Assembly: GCF_026340305.1 (NCBI RefSeq)
Contig: NZ_JAPEPI010000002.1
Span: 2,418,001 to 2,482,000, forward strand
Direction: 5' to 3'
Length of the DNA stretch: 64,000 nucleotides
From: Streptomyces sp. NBC_01381
GTDB lineage: Bacteria; Actinomycetota; Actinomycetes; Streptomycetales; Streptomycetaceae
Shown here: positions 25,627 through 34,326 of the stretch, piece by piece
Position numbering within the stretch: position 1 is the first letter of the stretch
How the letters are laid out: each line of letters opens with the position of its first letter
Made by a program: the position numbers and the translations under genes
The notes under the pieces: generated by a model
Database searches by the model: none
What the model was told of the DNA's origin: nothing
What the model saw: the letters and a program-made list of their open reading frames with translations, nothing else

Positions 25627-27792
25627 GTGAGGCGGCGTGGCGTGGGGCGAGGGCGATGGCGGGCGGTCGGGAGTGCGGTGTGGCGGTCCGTCGCCGTATG
25701 GATCGTCAGTACGCTCACCATGCTCGCCCTGGCCGGGATCCTGCCCGACTTCCAGCTGCAGTCCGCGGACGGTGACAGCGCCACCCGCATCGCCGTCACC
25801 GCGGCCCTGGGCGCCGGTGCCTTCGGTCTGCTCTCCGCGCTGGTGTGGCCCGTCCTCGTGCGGGCGCTGCTGCTCGTCCCCGCCCTGGTGCTCGGTCTGC
25901 TCGCCTTCTTCCTCAACGGTTCGCTGCTGCTCCTTGCCCTGCGGCTGATCCCGGACGGCCGCGGTGAGGCCAACCCCGAGACCGCCGTGGTCGTCGCCGC
26001 CGTGATGTCCGCCGTCGCCTCCGCCACCGGAGGTGCGCTCGCCGTCCGTGACGACGACGCCTACCGCAGACGCCTCTACCGGCTCGCCGACCGCCGTCGC
26101 CACCGCGTCGTCGAGGGCCTCTCCGGGCCCACGCCGCCGGGCACCGTCTTCCTCCAGCTCGACGGGGTCGGCCACGACGTCCTGCGTGACGCCGTGGAGA
26201 AGGGGCTCATGCCGACCGTCGCCGGCTGGCTCGGGCGGGACGGCGGGCGGGCGAGCCACCGGCTCACCCCCTGGCGCACCGACTGGTCGAGCCAGACAGG
26301 CGCAAGCCAGCTCGGCATCCTGCACGGCTCCAACGAAGACGTCCCCGCCTTCCGTTGGTACGAGAAGGACACGGGCGAGGTGATGGTCTCCAACCGCCCC
26401 GCGTCCGCCGCGGAACTGCAGCGCCGCGCCATCGAGCGCACCGGCGACGGCGGCCTGCTCACCGTCGACGGGGCGAGCCGCGGCAATCTCTTCAGCGGCG
26501 GAGCCGAGCAGCTCGCGCTCGTGCTCTCCATCGCCGCCAGGCGCGGCAAGGAGAACCGCTCACGCTCCGGGTACTTCGCCTATTTCTCCGACCCCGCCAA
26601 CGCGGTCCGCACCGCGCTCTCCTTCATCGCCGAGGTCTTCCGCGAGATCGGCCAGTCGACCGCCGCCCGGGTCAGGATGCGCCGCCCGCGGGTGAACCGG
26701 GGCGGGCTCTACCCCTTCATCCGGGCCTTCGCGACCGTCGTCGAGCGTGACGTCGTGGTCGCCGCCGTCATAGGGGACATGCTCGCCGGGCGCAGCTCGG
26801 TCTACGCAGACCTCGTCGCGTACGACGAAGTGGCCCATCACTCCGGGCCCGTCAGCGGCGACGCGGAGAAGGTCCTGCAGCGCCTCGACCGGTCCATCGC
26901 GCTGATCGCCAAGGTCGCCGAACACGCCCCGCGCGCCTACCGCATCGTGCTCCTGTCCGACCACGGCCAGAGCCCCGGCGAGACCTTCCACGCCCGCTAC
27001 GGCCTCACCCTCGGCGCCCTGGTCAGGGCGGGCTGCGGGCTTCCCGTGCCGCGCAGGGCGCAGCGCACGCACAGTGGCGCCGAGGCCCGCTCCACGGCGC
27101 GCGCCGCGCTGCGCCGCCCCGTCGAGGAGGGCGCCGGCGAGCACCTGCCCGCCCGCCGCGCCGAGCCCATCGTGCTCGCCTCCGGCAACCTCGGCCTGGT
27201 CTCCTTCCCCGACGTCCCGCACCGCATGACCCGCGAGGAGATCGACCTGCGCCACCCGGCGCTCCTGCCGACCCTCGCCAACCACCCGGGCGTCGGCTTC
27301 GTCCTCGTACGCAGTCAGGAGCGCGGCCCGCTCGTCCTGGGCGCGCGCGGCAGCGAGGTGTACCTCGACGAGGAGCCGGGCGACCTCGGGCCGCTCGCCG
27401 ACTTCGGGCCCGGTGCCGCCGACGCCGTGCGCCGCACCGACGGCTTCCCGCACACCGCCGACATCATGGTCAACTCCTGGTACGACCCCCAGGAGGGCGA
27501 AGTGCTCGCGTTCGAGGAGCAGATCGGCTCGCACGGCGGGCTCGGCGGCACCCAGGGCCACCCCTTCCTGCTCTCGCCGCTCAGCCTGTCCGCGCCGCTG
27601 GAGGACGGCCGTGAACTCGTCGGGGCCGAGCAGGTCCACGACGTACTGCGACGCTGGCTGGGGGAGTCCCAAGGGCCGGAGATTCCGCTGGTGGGAGGGG
27701 GTACGGGGGTCCCGGACGATTCCCCGCGCGGGGGCCCCGGCGGCACAGCTTTTGCGGTCACCGATGGTTCCGTACAGGACAAAACACACTGA
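25627..27792 (+). CDS. Membrane-anchored alkaline-phosphatase-superfamily phosphodiesterase
   Basis: A 721-residue protein. Residues 15-150 hold four hydrophobic helices resembling the actinobacterial phage-holin-family IV/Mycobacterium four-TMS module. The rest is an alkaline-phosphatase-superfamily domain: VFLQLDGVGHDVL (metal Asp), WRTDWSSQTGASQLGIL (nucleophile Thr/Ser region), DLVAYDEVAHHSGP (metal Asp and His), LLSDHGQSPG and GSHGGLGG (metal ligands). It could be a phosphodiesterase acting at the membrane on lipid or wall polymers. The last 40 residues are low-complexity. It has GTG at 25627 and no clear ribosome site. The word holin refers only to the N-terminal topology; no phage genes are near. 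Confidence 0.8.
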   Translation: MRRRGVGRGRWRAVGSAVWRSVAVWIVSTLTMLALAGILPDFQLQSADGDSATRIAVTAALGAGAFGLLSALVWPVLVRALLLVPALVLGLLAFFLNGSLLLLALRLIPDGRGEANPETAVVVAAVMSAVASATGGALAVRDDDAYRRRLYRLADRRRHRVVEGLSGPTPPGTVFLQLDGVGHDVLRDAVEKGLMPTVAGWLGRDGGRASHRLTPWRTDWSSQTGASQLGILHGSNEDVPAFRWYEKDTGEVMVSNRPASAAELQRRAIERTGDGGLLTVDGASRGNLFSGGAEQLALVLSIAARRGKENRSRSGYFAYFSDPANAVRTALSFIAEVFREIGQSTAARVRMRRPRVNRGGLYPFIRAFATVVERDVVVAAVIGDMLAGRSSVYADLVAYDEVAHHSGPVSGDAEKVLQRLDRSIALIAKVAEHAPRAYRIVLLSDHGQSPGETFHARYGLTLGALVRAGCGLPVPRRAQRTHSGAEARSTARAALRRPVEEGAGEHLPARRAEPIVLASGNLGLVSFPDVPHRMTREEIDLRHPALLPTLANHPGVGFVLVRSQERGPLVLGARGSEVYLDEEPGDLGPLADFGPGAADAVRRTDGFPHTADIMVNSWYDPQEGEVLAFEEQIGSHGGLGGTQGHPFLLSPLSLSAPLEDGRELVGAEQVHDVLRRWLGESQGPEIPLVGGGTGVPDDSPRGGPGGTAFAVTDGSVQDKTH

Positions 27793-27874
27793 TTTTGAGC
27801 GCATCGCGTCGTGCCCGACCATGGGCTCGCGCCCGGCGATCCCGGGCGCCCCGCACGACGAGAGGCACCACCCC

Positions 27875-29260
27875 ATGCACGACACCGGAACCGCGACTCT
27901 GCCGGCTCCGGCCCCCGACCAGGAAGAACAGCACGAAGAGCAGAGCAGGCACGCTCGGCGCTTCGGACTGCCGATCGCCACCTGCCTCGTCATGGGCAAC
28001 ATCATCGGCGGCGGCATCTTCCTGCTCCCGGCCTCCGTCGCCCCCTTCGGCACCATCAGCCTCGTCGCGTTCGCCGTCCTGACCGCGGGTGCGATTGCCC
28101 TCGCGCTCGTCTTCGGGCGGCTCGCCCGGCGCGATCCGCGCACCGGCGGACCCTACGTCTACGCGCGTGAGGCGTTCGGCGACTTCGCCGGATTCCTCTC
28201 GGCCTGGTCCTACTGGGCCACCGCCTGGGTGTCGAACGCGGCGCTCGCCGTCGCGGCCGTCGGCTATCTGGACGTCCTGATACCGGTCGACGACCACAAG
28301 TGGACCGCCTGCCTGGCCGCCCTGGTCCTTCAACTGCTCCCCGCGCTCGCGAACTTCGCGGGCACCCGGTACGTCGGCGCGGTCCAGGTCGTCGCCACCG
28401 TCCTGAAGTTCCTGCCGCTGCTCCTCGTCGCCGTCGGCGGACTCTTCTTCTTCGACAGCGGCAACCTCGGGCCCTTCCAGGCGAGCGACGACAGCCCGGT
28501 CGGCGCCGTCTCCGCGTCCGCCGCGATCCTGCTCTTCTCCTACCTGGGCGTCGAGTCGGCCGCCGTCAGCGCCGGCGAGGTGCGCGATCCGCGGCGCAAC
28601 GTCGGGCGCGCCACCATCCTCGGCACGCTGGGCGCCGCCCTCGTCTATCTGCTCGGCACCCTGGCCGTCTTCGGCACCGTCGCCCACGACAAGCTCGTCG
28701 GCTCCACCGCGCCGTTCTCGGACGCCGTCAACGTCATGTTCGGCGGGTCATGGGGCGGTATCGCGGTCGCCTGCGCGGCGGTCGTGTCGATCCTCGGCGC
28801 CCTCAACGGCTGGACGCTGCTGAGTGCCCAGACGCCGTACGCGGCCGCCAAGGACGGGCTCTTCCCGCCCGCCTTCGGCAAGAAGAAGCGCGGTGTGCCG
28901 ACCGTCGGCGTCCTGGTCACCGTCGTCCTCGCCTCGCTGCTCACCGTCTACAACTACACGGCCGGTTCCAGCGGCGTCTTCGAGTCCCTCGTCCTGATCA
29001 CCACGTTCACGGCGACCGTGCCCTACCTCCTGGCCACCGCCGCGCAGATCTTCTTCCTGATCTCCGGTCGGGGCGAGCGGGTCAACCGCGGCCGCCTGGT
29101 GCGGGACGGGATCCTCGCGGGCATCGCGTGCGGGTTCTCCATGTGGCTCGTCGCCGGGTCCGGGTACGCGGCCGTCTACCAGGGCGTGCTGTTCCTCTTC
29201 GCGGGCGTCATCGTCTACGCGTGGATGGCGGCCCGCAAGAAGCGGACCGCCACTCACTGA
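27875..29260 (+). CDS. APC-superfamily amino acid/polyamine transporter
   Basis: A 461-residue transporter with twelve predicted helices. GNIIGGGIFLLPASVAPFG near residue 40 is the helix-1 GxG(I)F substrate-binding motif of the APC fold, and FSYLGVESAAVSAGEVRDPRRNVGRA is helix 6 and the following loop. It is most like arginine/agmatine or basic amino acid antiporters. The ATG at 27875 has an AGAGG ten bases upstream; an upstream in-frame ATG at 27821 would add 18 residues. It follows the phosphodiesterase gene by 82 bases. Confidence 0.87.
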   Translation: MHDTGTATLPAPAPDQEEQHEEQSRHARRFGLPIATCLVMGNIIGGGIFLLPASVAPFGTISLVAFAVLTAGAIALALVFGRLARRDPRTGGPYVYAREAFGDFAGFLSAWSYWATAWVSNAALAVAAVGYLDVLIPVDDHKWTACLAALVLQLLPALANFAGTRYVGAVQVVATVLKFLPLLLVAVGGLFFFDSGNLGPFQASDDSPVGAVSASAAILLFSYLGVESAAVSAGEVRDPRRNVGRATILGTLGAALVYLLGTLAVFGTVAHDKLVGSTAPFSDAVNVMFGGSWGGIAVACAAVVSILGALNGWTLLSAQTPYAAAKDGLFPPAFGKKKRGVPTVGVLVTVVLASLLTVYNYTAGSSGVFESLVLITTFTATVPYLLATAAQIFFLISGRGERVNRGRLVRDGILAGIACGFSMWLVAGSGYAAVYQGVLFLFAGVIVYAWMAARKKRTATH

Positions 29261-29296
29261 TTCCCCGACCCCCGTCGGTCGTGGCCCTGCCCCGGA

Positions 29297-30943
29297 CTAC
29301 CGGGCCAGCGGCGCGACCACCCAGCGGCGGGTGGTGAACATGCCGTCGGGCGGGCCGATCTCGATCAGCTTGCGGGCGGCCGGGTAGGCCTCGTTGCCCT
29401 CGATCTCATAGCCGACGTCGAACGTGCCCGGCACGTCCCTGACCTGGGGATCCTGCTGAGCCTTGGCGCCCTTGGCGCCGGGCTCGCCGGCCGTGACGGC
29501 GGCGAGTTCGGCGAGCAGCTTCTGCTGGGCGGCGGCCAGCGCCTTGCGCGGGTCGCGCTCCAGCGGCGCGGCGGCCGCCTTGCCGCCGGCCGCCTTGCCG
29601 GCCTGGGGCGGCGGCGCGATGTCCGTGCTCGGCTCGCGCGTCGTGCCGGTGGTCTCACGAGTGGAGATCTGCGCCTGGACGACGGTGGCGTCGTTGTCCA
29701 GGGCCACCCGGATCAGACCGCGGTCCGGAGTGATGACCGGAATGCCGTCGAAGACCTGCCGGAACGTCACATGGGTCTCGAGCGACACCGGCTGCCCGAG
29801 CTCGGAGCCGTCCTTCGCCCCGGAGTTCTGCATCAGGTCGTGCACGCTGTCGACGACAAGCTCGGCGCCGTCCGCGTGCTGCTCGGCGAACGCGCGTGCG
29901 GCCTCGACCGCACGCTCGGTGGGCAGCTGCCGCAGATTGCGGTGGTTGGCCTCGGCGAGCTTGACCCAGCGGACCGCGTGCGGCGCGGTCGATATGGTCC
30001 GGTCGCCGGAGGTGGCGCTGAGCACGCCCTGCCGCTCGACCTGCACCTCTTGCAGCGCCGCCGACGGGAAGTTGGCGAGCTGCCCCATCTTGGTGAGCTC
30101 CTGGCCCGGGTCGCGCGGCGCGAGCTGCACGATCTGCGGGCTGGTGGGCGCCTGCGTCAGAGGCTCCCTGAGGGTGTCGCGCGCGTAGTACCAGCGCCAC
30201 GCGTACCAGTTGTCCGGCACGTGCTCGCGGTACAGGGTGCGCTCGCCGTTGAGGCGGGCGTTGGCGTCGGCCTGGGTGGCGCCGACCGCGCAGACCGAGG
30301 GCGCCTGGCCCTTGTAGATGTCCCAACTCGCGTTCAGCCAGGCGTCGGTGAAGGTCTGCCCGGCCCGCCACTTCTCCCAGAACTTCTTGCCGTAGTCCGG
30401 GCTGTCGATGCTGACCGTCTCGAACCCGAAGATCATCCGGAAGCCGATGTTGGGACCCGCCCAGGTGCGGATCGGGGAGTGCCCGCCGAGCACCCGCAGC
30501 GAGGTGCAGGTGGACCAGAAGACGTAGTTGGCCTTCTCGTTGCCCAGCGCCATCCGGTTGGAGACGGCGTCGCTGCGGCCGTCCCAGACCGCGCCGAGTG
30601 GCGCGAAGAAGACCCCGTTCCCGTCCATGCCGCCGTGGCCCGAGTGGTAGACGGCTACCACCGCGTCCATGCCGTAGCGGTCCTGCCAGTTGTCGTACGT
30701 CTCCTCGTACGCCCACACCTGCGCGCCGCCGTCCGCGAACCAGAAGTTGCGGTCGTAGAACTGCTGGAGGTACGCCAGCCATCCGGTGGCATCGGCGTGC
30801 GTGTGGAAGAGCGATGACTGATTGACGAACTTCTGGATGCTGAACGCACCCCACCAGCCGAACGTCGAGTCACGGTCGCCCGCGGCTCCGGGCTTCTCCG
30901 CTTCCAGCGGAGACGGACCGCGGTCCGTGTAGTTCATGCGCAT
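29297..30943 (-). CDS. DUF6345-type caspase-like peptidase candidate with PepSY/FTP-like domain
   Basis: A 548-residue cytoplasmic protein without a signal peptide. The N-terminal half resembles clan CD (caspase/gingipain-like) folds: VVAVYHSGHGG (His100, His103) after a strand, then YVFWSTCTSLRVL with Cys146 after the next strand, and FGFETVSI as a third strand. His and Cys in these positions would form the catalytic dyad. Residues about 380-430 (THVTFRQVFDGIPVITPD, then IRVALDNDATVVQA) resemble the FTP/PepSY inhibitory domain of thermolysin propeptides. A Lys/Ala/Pro-rich linker separates a final domain with YEIEGNEAYPA. I name DUF6345 from memory of the motif. It is divergent from a MoxR/vWA pair. 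Peptidase activity is inference. Confidence 0.65.
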   Translation of the reverse strand: MRMNYTDRGPSPLEAEKPGAAGDRDSTFGWWGAFSIQKFVNQSSLFHTHADATGWLAYLQQFYDRNFWFADGGAQVWAYEETYDNWQDRYGMDAVVAVYHSGHGGMDGNGVFFAPLGAVWDGRSDAVSNRMALGNEKANYVFWSTCTSLRVLGGHSPIRTWAGPNIGFRMIFGFETVSIDSPDYGKKFWEKWRAGQTFTDAWLNASWDIYKGQAPSVCAVGATQADANARLNGERTLYREHVPDNWYAWRWYYARDTLREPLTQAPTSPQIVQLAPRDPGQELTKMGQLANFPSAALQEVQVERQGVLSATSGDRTISTAPHAVRWVKLAEANHRNLRQLPTERAVEAARAFAEQHADGAELVVDSVHDLMQNSGAKDGSELGQPVSLETHVTFRQVFDGIPVITPDRGLIRVALDNDATVVQAQISTRETTGTTREPSTDIAPPPQAGKAAGGKAAAAPLERDPRKALAAAQQKLLAELAAVTAGEPGAKGAKAQQDPQVRDVPGTFDVGYEIEGNEAYPAARKLIEIGPPDGMFTTRRWVVAPLAR

Positions 30944-31236
30944 GGCCAAACCCCCTGAGGTGAATTCCTCGTCCCGTGCGCGAGGGGGCCTCAAAATGTC
31001 ACCGCGCCGGAACCTTGCACAGTTGCCATTCCGGCCATAGCGGGCGCGCACCAGGGCTCTCGCCCTGCCCCATTCGCCTCCCTTGAGGGGGCGTGCGGGG
31101 TGGTACGCGGTGGGGTGTGACGGGCGTCCGCGGAGCGGAAAATGGCGTGCGTCCCGACGTGCGCAGCGCACACACTGTTCGTACCGGACCTCGCGCACCT
31201 GCGCGCCCCACTCGAACACCCCCAAGGAGCCCCTGC
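30944..31236. other. Divergent spacer, no gene seen
   Basis: A 293-base spacer between the caspase-like gene and the MoxR gene. It must carry promoters for both directions. I see AGGGGG before the minus-strand start and AAGGAG before the plus-strand start but no convincing operator or other small gene. Confidence 0.5.
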
Positions 31237-32298
31237 GTGCAGGCTGCTGTCAGCGTCACTCCCGCCAGGATTCCCGAGCTGCTGCTCGGGCTCGCCACGG
31301 TGCGGCCCGTTTTCATCTGGGGCGCGCCCGGCATCGGAAAGTCGTCCCTGGTACGGAAGTTCGCGGACTCCCTCGGCCTGGAGTGTGTGAGCCTGCTGGG
31401 TACGCAGCTGGCTCCTGAGGACCTCATCGGCGTACCGCAGATCCGTGACGGCCGTTCGGTGTTCTGCCCGCCGGAGTCGATCGCGCGGGACGAGCCGTAC
31501 TGCCTGTTCCTCGACGAGCTGAACGCGGCGACGCCGGACGTCCAGAAGGCGTTCTACTCGCTGATCCTGGACCGGCGCATCGGCAACTACGAACTGCCCG
31601 AGGGCTCGATCGTCATCGGCGCGGGCAACCGTGCCACGGACAACGCGCTCGCGCGTCCGATCTCGTCCGCGCTGGTCAACCGGCTTGCACATGTGCACCT
31701 TTCGGCATCCGTGACGGACTGGCTGGGGTGGGCTGCGGGCCACGGCATCCACCCCTGGATCACGGACTACCTGACCGACCGGCCCGACCACCTGTGGTCG
31801 AAGCCGCCGAAGACGGAAGAGCCGTTCTCCACGCCCCGGTCCTGGCACATGCTGTCCGACGCGCTGCACTCGTTCGGGCCGACGCTGGACGAGGAGACCC
31901 TGAAGGTCGTCGCGCACGGGACGCTGACGCCGGGGCACGCGGTCGCCTTCTGCGGATACGTCAAGGTCGTGCGGAGCCGGTTCGGGCTCGACGCGATCCT
32001 GAAGGGCGACGCGGGGTGGCCTCATCGCCTGGAGGAGCGGGACCTCCTCTACTACCTCGCGGAGTCCTTCCGGGGGCGCCTGGCGAAGGAACTCCCCGCG
32101 GCCAAGGAGCACGCGTCGCCGTCCGTCCGCCAGACCGCGTACCGGGCCAAGTCGTTGCTTGTGCAGCTGGCGGAGATCTCGGTGGAGGTCGCCCAGACGG
32201 TCATCGCGGACGACGCGGACGGCAATCCGCTGCTGCCGGCGTGGTTCCTGGTGGAGGCGGCGAGGGACATGCCGCGGTTGGTGGAGGCGAGGCGGTGA
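31237..32298 (+). CDS. MoxR-type AAA+ ATPase
   Basis: A 353-residue AAA+ protein. The GTG at 31237 is fixed by AAGGAG seven bases upstream. Walker A GAPGIGKSS is at about residue 28-36, Walker B CLFLDELNA at about 88-96, sensor 1 GAGNRAT near 130. The pattern LAPEDLIGVPQI between Walker motifs matches MoxR ATPases, which remodel or activate partner proteins, usually a von Willebrand A domain protein encoded next door. Here the partner is the metallopeptidase-vWA gene 125 bases downstream. A copy of repeat B interrupts the spacer, which may lower expression of the second gene. Confidence 0.88.
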   Translation: MQAAVSVTPARIPELLLGLATVRPVFIWGAPGIGKSSLVRKFADSLGLECVSLLGTQLAPEDLIGVPQIRDGRSVFCPPESIARDEPYCLFLDELNAATPDVQKAFYSLILDRRIGNYELPEGSIVIGAGNRATDNALARPISSALVNRLAHVHLSASVTDWLGWAAGHGIHPWITDYLTDRPDHLWSKPPKTEEPFSTPRSWHMLSDALHSFGPTLDEETLKVVAHGTLTPGHAVAFCGYVKVVRSRFGLDAILKGDAGWPHRLEERDLLYYLAESFRGRLAKELPAAKEHASPSVRQTAYRAKSLLVQLAEISVEVAQTVIADDADGNPLLPAWFLVEAARDMPRLVEARR

Positions 32299-32314
32299 CT
32301 CTGTGTCAAGTTTT

Positions 32315-32390
32315 CAGCCCGTCGAGGGGGTCCCCCCTGCTCTTTAAGAGCTTGGGGGAGTTTGAGGACGAACTCGGCGGAGCCGGTGAT
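32315..32390. repeat. Dispersed repeat B copy interrupted by a 37-base mini-element
   Basis: The outer parts (CAGCCCGTC at 32315-32323; TTTGAGGACGAACTCGGCGG from 32361) match the uninterrupted B copy at 20987. In place of its five bases CGGCG this copy has 37 bases (32324-32360) running from GAGGGGG through GCTCTTTAAGAGC to TTGGGGGAG, a self-complementary hairpin. A similar 37-base unit lies inside the next gene at 34004-34040. Confidence 0.8.
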
Positions 32391-32423
32391 GACGGCACGC
32401 AAGCTTCCCAGGAGTGACCCCGC

Positions 32424-34253
32424 ATGACCCGCCCCCGCAAGGACAAGAACCCCCGCCCCGACCCCGCAACAGAGGCCTACCTCAAGGGACTTGCCATGGT
32501 GCGGAGCAACCCCGCCCTGGACTCCCTGGAAGCGGACTTCTGCCGGAGCGGCTGTCGCGTCGCGCCCCCGCGAGGCCACGCCCGCGTCGACTCCGACGGC
32601 TGCGTGCACGTCCACCCCACCCGCCTCGCCACCCCCGGCGAATGGGCCTGGGCGCTCTCCCACTGCCTGCTGCACCTCGGCTTCGGTCACGTCCCCGCCG
32701 CCAAGGGCAAGCGCGAGCAGCCGGACCGGTTCGACATCGCGGCGCGCTGCGTGGTCGTCCACCGGTTCCAGCAGACGTTCCCCGTCGGCAGCCCGCCCGA
32801 CGACCTGCCCACCGAGTTCCCCGGCGGCGACGAGGAGCAGCTCGCCGCGCGCTGGCGGCGTGACGGCATCCCGGCCCAGTACGAGCACTGCGGCGCCGGC
32901 GGCACCGCCCCCGACCAGGTGCTTGAGCCCTGGCCCGCCTGGTACGGCCCGGTCAAGGACTGGCAGACCGTCTTCGCGCACGCCCTCACCCGCACGGTGT
33001 CCGCCGCCATGGACGTGGCGGGCGGGCGGCGTGACGAGCTGAAGGGCGAGCGCGTGCCCACCCGCCCCTGGGAACGCGCGCTCAACTGGTTCGTGTCCTC
33101 CTACCCCCTCCTCGGCGGCATCGCGGCCGGCATGACGGTCGTCGCGGACGCCGAACTCGCCCGCGCCCATGACATCTCCGTCGCCGCGGTCAACGCCGAC
33201 GCCGGGGAGATCTACATCAACCCGCTGAAGCGGTACGCCGACGAGGAGTGGCGGTTCATCCTCGCCCACGAGATGCTGCACGCCGCCCTGCGGCACGGTG
33301 ATCGGCGGGGCGTCCGCGACCCGTATCTCTTCAATGTCGCCGCCGATTACGTCATCAACGGCTGGCTGCGCGAGATGGGCGTCGGTGAGATGCCCGAAGG
33401 GCTGCTGTACGACCCGGAGTTGGCGGGGCTATCCGCCGAGGAGGTGTACGACAGGATCGTCGCCGACCAGCGCCGCATGCGCCGGATGGCGACGCTGCGC
33501 GGCAAAGGGCGCGGCGACATCCTCGGGGAGCCGCTCGGGCCGGTGGGGGACTATGTCGACCTCGACGAGTTCTACCGGCGCGGACTCGTGCAGGGGCACG
33601 AGCTGCATCACCAGCAGGACCGGGGGCTGTTGCCCGGCGGCCTCATCGAGGAGATCCGCGCGCTCGCGCATCCGCCCGTGCCGTGGGACGCCCAACTGGC
33701 CCGCTGGTTCGACGAGTTCGTGCCCCGGCCCGAGCCCCTGCGCAGCTACGCGCGGCCCTCGCGCCGCCAGGCCTCGACCCCCGACATCCCGCGCGCGGGC
33801 CGCTACCACCCGCCCGAGGAGATCGCCCGCTGCACCTTCGGCGTCGTCCTCGACACCTCCGGGTCCATGAGCCGCGTCCTGCTCGGCAAGGCGCTCGGCG
33901 CCATCGCCTCGTACGCCACCGCACGCGACGTACCGGCGGCCCGCGTGGTCTTCTGCGACGCGGCCCCGCACGACGCGGGCTATCTGCCGGTCACGGAGAT
34001 CGCGAGGGGGGCACCTCCCATGCCTTTCGGGCTATGGGGGCGGGTGCGGGTGCGCGGGCGCGGCGGCACCGTGCTGCAGCCCGGCATCGATCTGCTGCAA
34101 CGCGCGGACGACTTCCCGGCCGCCGCGCCGGTCCTGGTGATCACCGACGGAGACTGCGATGTGCTGCGGGTGCGCAGGGAGCACGCGTATCTGCTGCCGT
34201 CCGGTGGCCGTCTGCCGTTCACCGCGCGTGGGCCGGTCTTCCGCGTGCGCTGA
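32424..34253 (+). CDS. DUF2201-type metallopeptidase-vWA protein (MoxR partner)
   Basis: A 609-residue protein. Residues 270-300 contain a zincin motif LAHEMLHAALRHGDR (His282, Glu283, His286, His291). An earlier segment, LSHCLLHLGFGH (His80, Cys81, His84, His89), has the same spacing but lacks the Glu, so the peptidase fold seems duplicated with one dead copy. Residues 470-600 form a vWA domain with MIDAS motif DTSGSMS at about 477 and VLVITDGDCD. It is the usual partner of a MoxR ATPase; together such pairs act as chaperone/metal-insertion or proteolytic systems. A 12-codon in-frame insert (GAPPMPFGLW) in the vWA domain corresponds to a mini-element at 34004-34040. Confidence 0.85.
   Translation: MTRPRKDKNPRPDPATEAYLKGLAMVRSNPALDSLEADFCRSGCRVAPPRGHARVDSDGCVHVHPTRLATPGEWAWALSHCLLHLGFGHVPAAKGKREQPDRFDIAARCVVVHRFQQTFPVGSPPDDLPTEFPGGDEEQLAARWRRDGIPAQYEHCGAGGTAPDQVLEPWPAWYGPVKDWQTVFAHALTRTVSAAMDVAGGRRDELKGERVPTRPWERALNWFVSSYPLLGGIAAGMTVVADAELARAHDISVAAVNADAGEIYINPLKRYADEEWRFILAHEMLHAALRHGDRRGVRDPYLFNVAADYVINGWLREMGVGEMPEGLLYDPELAGLSAEEVYDRIVADQRRMRRMATLRGKGRGDILGEPLGPVGDYVDLDEFYRRGLVQGHELHHQQDRGLLPGGLIEEIRALAHPPVPWDAQLARWFDEFVPRPEPLRSYARPSRRQASTPDIPRAGRYHPPEEIARCTFGVVLDTSGSMSRVLLGKALGAIASYATARDVPAARVVFCDAAPHDAGYLPVTEIARGAPPMPFGLWGRVRVRGRGGTVLQPGIDLLQRADDFPAAAPVLVITDGDCDVLRVRREHAYLLPSGGRLPFTARGPVFRVR
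34004..34040. repeat. 37-base mini-element inside the vWA coding region
   Basis: The segment runs GAGGGGGGCACCTCCCATGCC, CTTTCGGGC and TATGGGGG. It has the same ends and centre as the unit at 32324-32360 (GAGGGGG ... GCYCTTT ... TGGGGG) and is palindromic. It interrupts the vWA domain between the strand YLPVTEIA and the loop RVRVRGRGGTVL without breaking the frame. Confidence 0.65.
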
Positions 34254-34326
34254 GTCAGGGTGTGATCGGATGGGTGCACGGAAGTTCCGACACGCATCAC
34301 GGAACCGTACTGAAGGGATCTCCATC

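Noticed and set aside
25627..26080. Prophage remnant because of a holin-like segment
   Set aside because: No other phage gene is present and the segment is the membrane anchor of a phosphodiesterase-like protein.
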